From Rubrivirga sp. (GTDB lineage Bacteria; Bacteroidota; Rhodothermia; Rhodothermales; Rubricoccaceae), in contig JAAXJP010000731.1 of the NCBI GenBank assembly GCA_012269805.1, forward strand, positions 1 through 7,207: 7,207 nt of DNA, in the 5' to 3' direction. Below the pieces are notes generated by a model, which worked only from the letters and a program-made list of their open reading frames with translations, was not told where the DNA came from and made no database searches. Of this stretch, positions 5,354-7,207 are shown piece after piece (the stretch's first letter is position 1; the number at the start of each line of letters is the position of its first letter). The position numbers and the translations under genes are program-made.

Positions 5354-7207
5354 CTACCGGTCTCCCACCAGCCGCTTGAGCTCCCCCACTCGCCGCACGG
5401 TCGCCTCCCGGTCGAGCGAGCGGAACCGTTCGGGGAGCATCGAGCGGCTGGTGCACTCCATCACGGCCACGAGCGTCTGAAGCTCCACCTGGAGCGGGTA
5501 GGAGGGGGGGACGAAGTCGTCGACGACGGCCTGGAGGGTCTCTCGGTCGATTCGGGTCTCGCTCGTGTCCTCCGCTGAGGTCTCGGGCGGGGCCGGCGCC
5601 TCGGTCGCGACGCCGTCGCCACTCGGGGCGGGCCCGCCAGGGGTGGGCTCCTCGTCGAAGGCGTGGGTCGCCGCGCGGAACTTGGCCCGCGTGAGGAGCG
5701 CCTCCATGTCGGCGCCGGAGTAGGTCCGCTCGCCGTCGAGGAGGGCATCGGGCACGTCCGACATGTCGACCTCGACGCCCGTCTTCTTCATCATCACGCG
5801 GAGGAGCTCCTCGCGGTCCTCGCGGGTCGAGGGATAGAACAGGCCGAGGTGCTCCTCGGCGCGGCCCTGGCGCTTGAGGTCGACCGGCATGAGGTCCGGC
5901 CGGGCCGTCACGAGGAACCAGATGATCTTGCCGCGGAACAGCGTGTCGGACATGGCCTGCGCGATCTGGCCGAACACGCGGCTCGACACGCCGGAGTCCC
6001 CTTGGGCGTTGCGGTCGCCGAGCGCGGCGTCGGCCTCGTCGATCATGACGGCGACGGGGTTCATGGCCCGAAGGAGGGTCAGGATCTTCTCGAGGTTGCC
6101 CTCGGTCACGCCCTGCCACTGCGAGCGGAAGTTTTTGAGCTTGACCATCGGGATGCCGATCTCGCCGGCGAACGTGGTCACGAGGAACGTCTTCCCCGTC
6201 CCGACCGGCCCGGCCACGAGGTAGCCCATCGGCATGACGTCGGGCCGGCCGGCCTTGATGGCCTCGGCGGCGGCGCGGAGGTGCTGCTTCGCCTCCGTGT
6301 GCCCGGCGACCATGTCGAGGGTGTAGTCGGTCTCGACGAACTCCAAGAGCCCGTAGGCCTCGGCCTCGATGAGCTCCTTCTTCTTCTCGCTGAGGGACTC
6401 GAACGTGAGCGGCCGCTCGTTCTCGAGGACGTCGGCGAGGATGGTCCGGAGCTGGACGTACCCGAGGCCGGCCGTGTTCTGGGCCAGCGTGAGGTCCTCG
6501 ACCGACGAGAGCTTGTCGAAGCGGGCGCGCCCATCCCGCTGCTGCCCGAGGAACCACGCCACGAACCCCTGGCGCTCGTCCATCTCGGGGAAGGTGATCT
6601 CGAGCTCGGCGTTGTACGGGCTCTGGATAAAGGCGCGCGAGAGGTCGTTGAGGTTCTCCGCGATGAGCGCGAGGGTGAAGTCGCTCCGGAGCAGGAGCGG
6701 GTCGTGCGCCCACTTCTGGAGCGTCACGAGCGCGGCGCGGTCCTCCGACGAGTAGCTCGCGGCCTCGGACATCGGGATGACCGTCTCGGCGTAGTCGACG
6801 ACGCACGCGATCCGCTTGCCGTCGGCCAGCCGGAGGCGGAAGTAGTTGTCGAGGAGGGCGAAGACGCGGGCCGGGTCCTTCGGCAGCTTTTTGGCGTACT
6901 CCGTCCCGAAAATGGTGTCGTAGCCGCTCAGCGCCCGGTTGAAGTCCTTCCGGCTCTCGGCGTCCTCGAAGTGGATCCCGTCGGAGCGGTCGTAGAACAC
7001 GACGACGTCGCGGCCGGCGAAGAGGTCCTCGGCGAGAAACTCCCGGAGCGGGACGTAGGCCCGCTGGCCCCGCTCGTCGAGCGTCGGGACGAGGTCGCGG
7101 ACGTTCCCGTGCAGGATGAACTGGTTGAGCGTCTTCGTGAAGTAGCGGCGGGCGAGCTCACGGGCCCAGGCGGGGTAGTGGGCGAGCGGGTCGGCGGCGG
7201 TCTCGGG
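5354..7207 (-). CDS. AAA+ ATPase with Ycf46-like two-domain layout, 5' end missing
   Basis: The frame stays open to the right edge, so the start is off the window; 617 residues are visible. A GTG at 7000 would cut through a conserved-looking strand (RDVVVFYDRSDGI) and is not a likely start. Numbering the visible protein, residues 25-230 look like an AAA-type fold without a P-loop: FILHGNVRDLVP (30-41), VVVFYDRSDGIHF (68-80), a Walker-B-like RIACVVDYAE (132-141) and LALIAENLNDLSR (179-191). Then comes KKKELIEAEAYGLLEF (275-290) and an active AAA module: Walker A GPVGTGKT (333-340), Walker B VAVMIDEAD (385-393), GDSGVSSRVFG (403-413), sensor-1 region FLVTARPDL (431-439), RQGR (446-449) and a sensor-2-side SGADMEALL (497-505). 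This order and the E-K-K-x-x-I, G-L-L-E-F and G-D-S-G motifs match Ycf46-type ATPases. A Pro/Glu/Thr-rich linker (about 520-552) and a helical tail with VPPSYPLQVELQTLVAVMEC (566-585) follow. Substrate and partners are unknown. Confidence 0.88.
   Translation of the reverse strand, partial: PETAADPLAHYPAWARELARRYFTKTLNQFILHGNVRDLVPTLDERGQRAYVPLREFLAEDLFAGRDVVVFYDRSDGIHFEDAESRKDFNRALSGYDTIFGTEYAKKLPKDPARVFALLDNYFRLRLADGKRIACVVDYAETVIPMSEAASYSSEDRAALVTLQKWAHDPLLLRSDFTLALIAENLNDLSRAFIQSPYNAELEITFPEMDERQGFVAWFLGQQRDGRARFDKLSSVEDLTLAQNTAGLGYVQLRTILADVLENERPLTFESLSEKKKELIEAEAYGLLEFVETDYTLDMVAGHTEAKQHLRAAAEAIKAGRPDVMPMGYLVAGPVGTGKTFLVTTFAGEIGIPMVKLKNFRSQWQGVTEGNLEKILTLLRAMNPVAVMIDEADAALGDRNAQGDSGVSSRVFGQIAQAMSDTLFRGKIIWFLVTARPDLMPVDLKRQGRAEEHLGLFYPSTREDREELLRVMMKKTGVEVDMSDVPDALLDGERTYSGADMEALLTRAKFRAATHAFDEEPTPGGPAPSGDGVATEAPAPPETSAEDTSETRIDRETLQAVVDDFVPPSYPLQVELQTLVAVMECTSRSMLPERFRSLDREATVRRVGELKRLVGDR

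Noticed and set aside
5256..6806. A 516-codon minus-strand frame inside the AAA+ gene
   Set aside because: It is a frame-shifted shadow of the ATPase, very Arg/Pro/Gly-rich. The ATPase motifs (Walker A and B) are in the other frame.
6998..7000. GTG as the start of the AAA+ ATPase
   Set aside because: The frame is open for 69 further codons to the window edge, and these encode plausible protein (TLNQFILHGNVRDLVP and YVPLREFLAEDL). The gene therefore begins outside the window.

Overview
The window is GC-rich, gene-dense bacterial DNA. The best guess for the organism is a high-GC member of the Rhodothermales/Bacteroidota lineage (for example a Rubricoccaceae-like bacterium). This is inferred from three things: no start codon is preceded by a Shine-Dalgarno sequence, several starts instead follow pyrimidine-rich leaders, and the dihydrolipoamide dehydrogenase looks Bacteroidota-like. 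No rRNA or other phylogenetic marker is present to prove it.

Layout: the 3' part of the ribosome-assembly GTPase gene obg (+) enters from the left edge and ends at 898. A perfect 9-bp hairpin separates it from a convergent two-gene unit on the minus strand: a flavin-type split-barrel (PNPOx/GSP26-like) protein followed after 9 bp by a class I methyltransferase. Divergent from that unit is a predicted lipoprotein of unknown function (+, 2219-3034). Three GC-rich hairpins fill the gap to the convergent lpd gene (dihydrolipoamide dehydrogenase, E3 of the 2-oxoacid dehydrogenase complexes; minus strand).

The right third is the more unusual part. Upstream of lpd on the same strand is a solitary 101-residue EutN/CcmL-type protein, a family that forms the pentameric vertices of bacterial microcompartments. 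No other shell gene is visible. Divergent from it across 105 bp is a 63-codon Phd/YefM-like antitoxin homologue with no toxin beside it. It ends 6 bp from the 3' end of a large convergent AAA+ ATPase gene that runs off the right edge. That ATPase has a P-loop-less N-terminal AAA-like half and an active C-terminal AAA module, the arrangement found in Ycf46-type proteins.

The housekeeping genes (obg, lpd) are ordinary. The EutN-like / Phd-like / Ycf46-like cluster is the best candidate for something undescribed, but a functional link among the three is only inferred from position.
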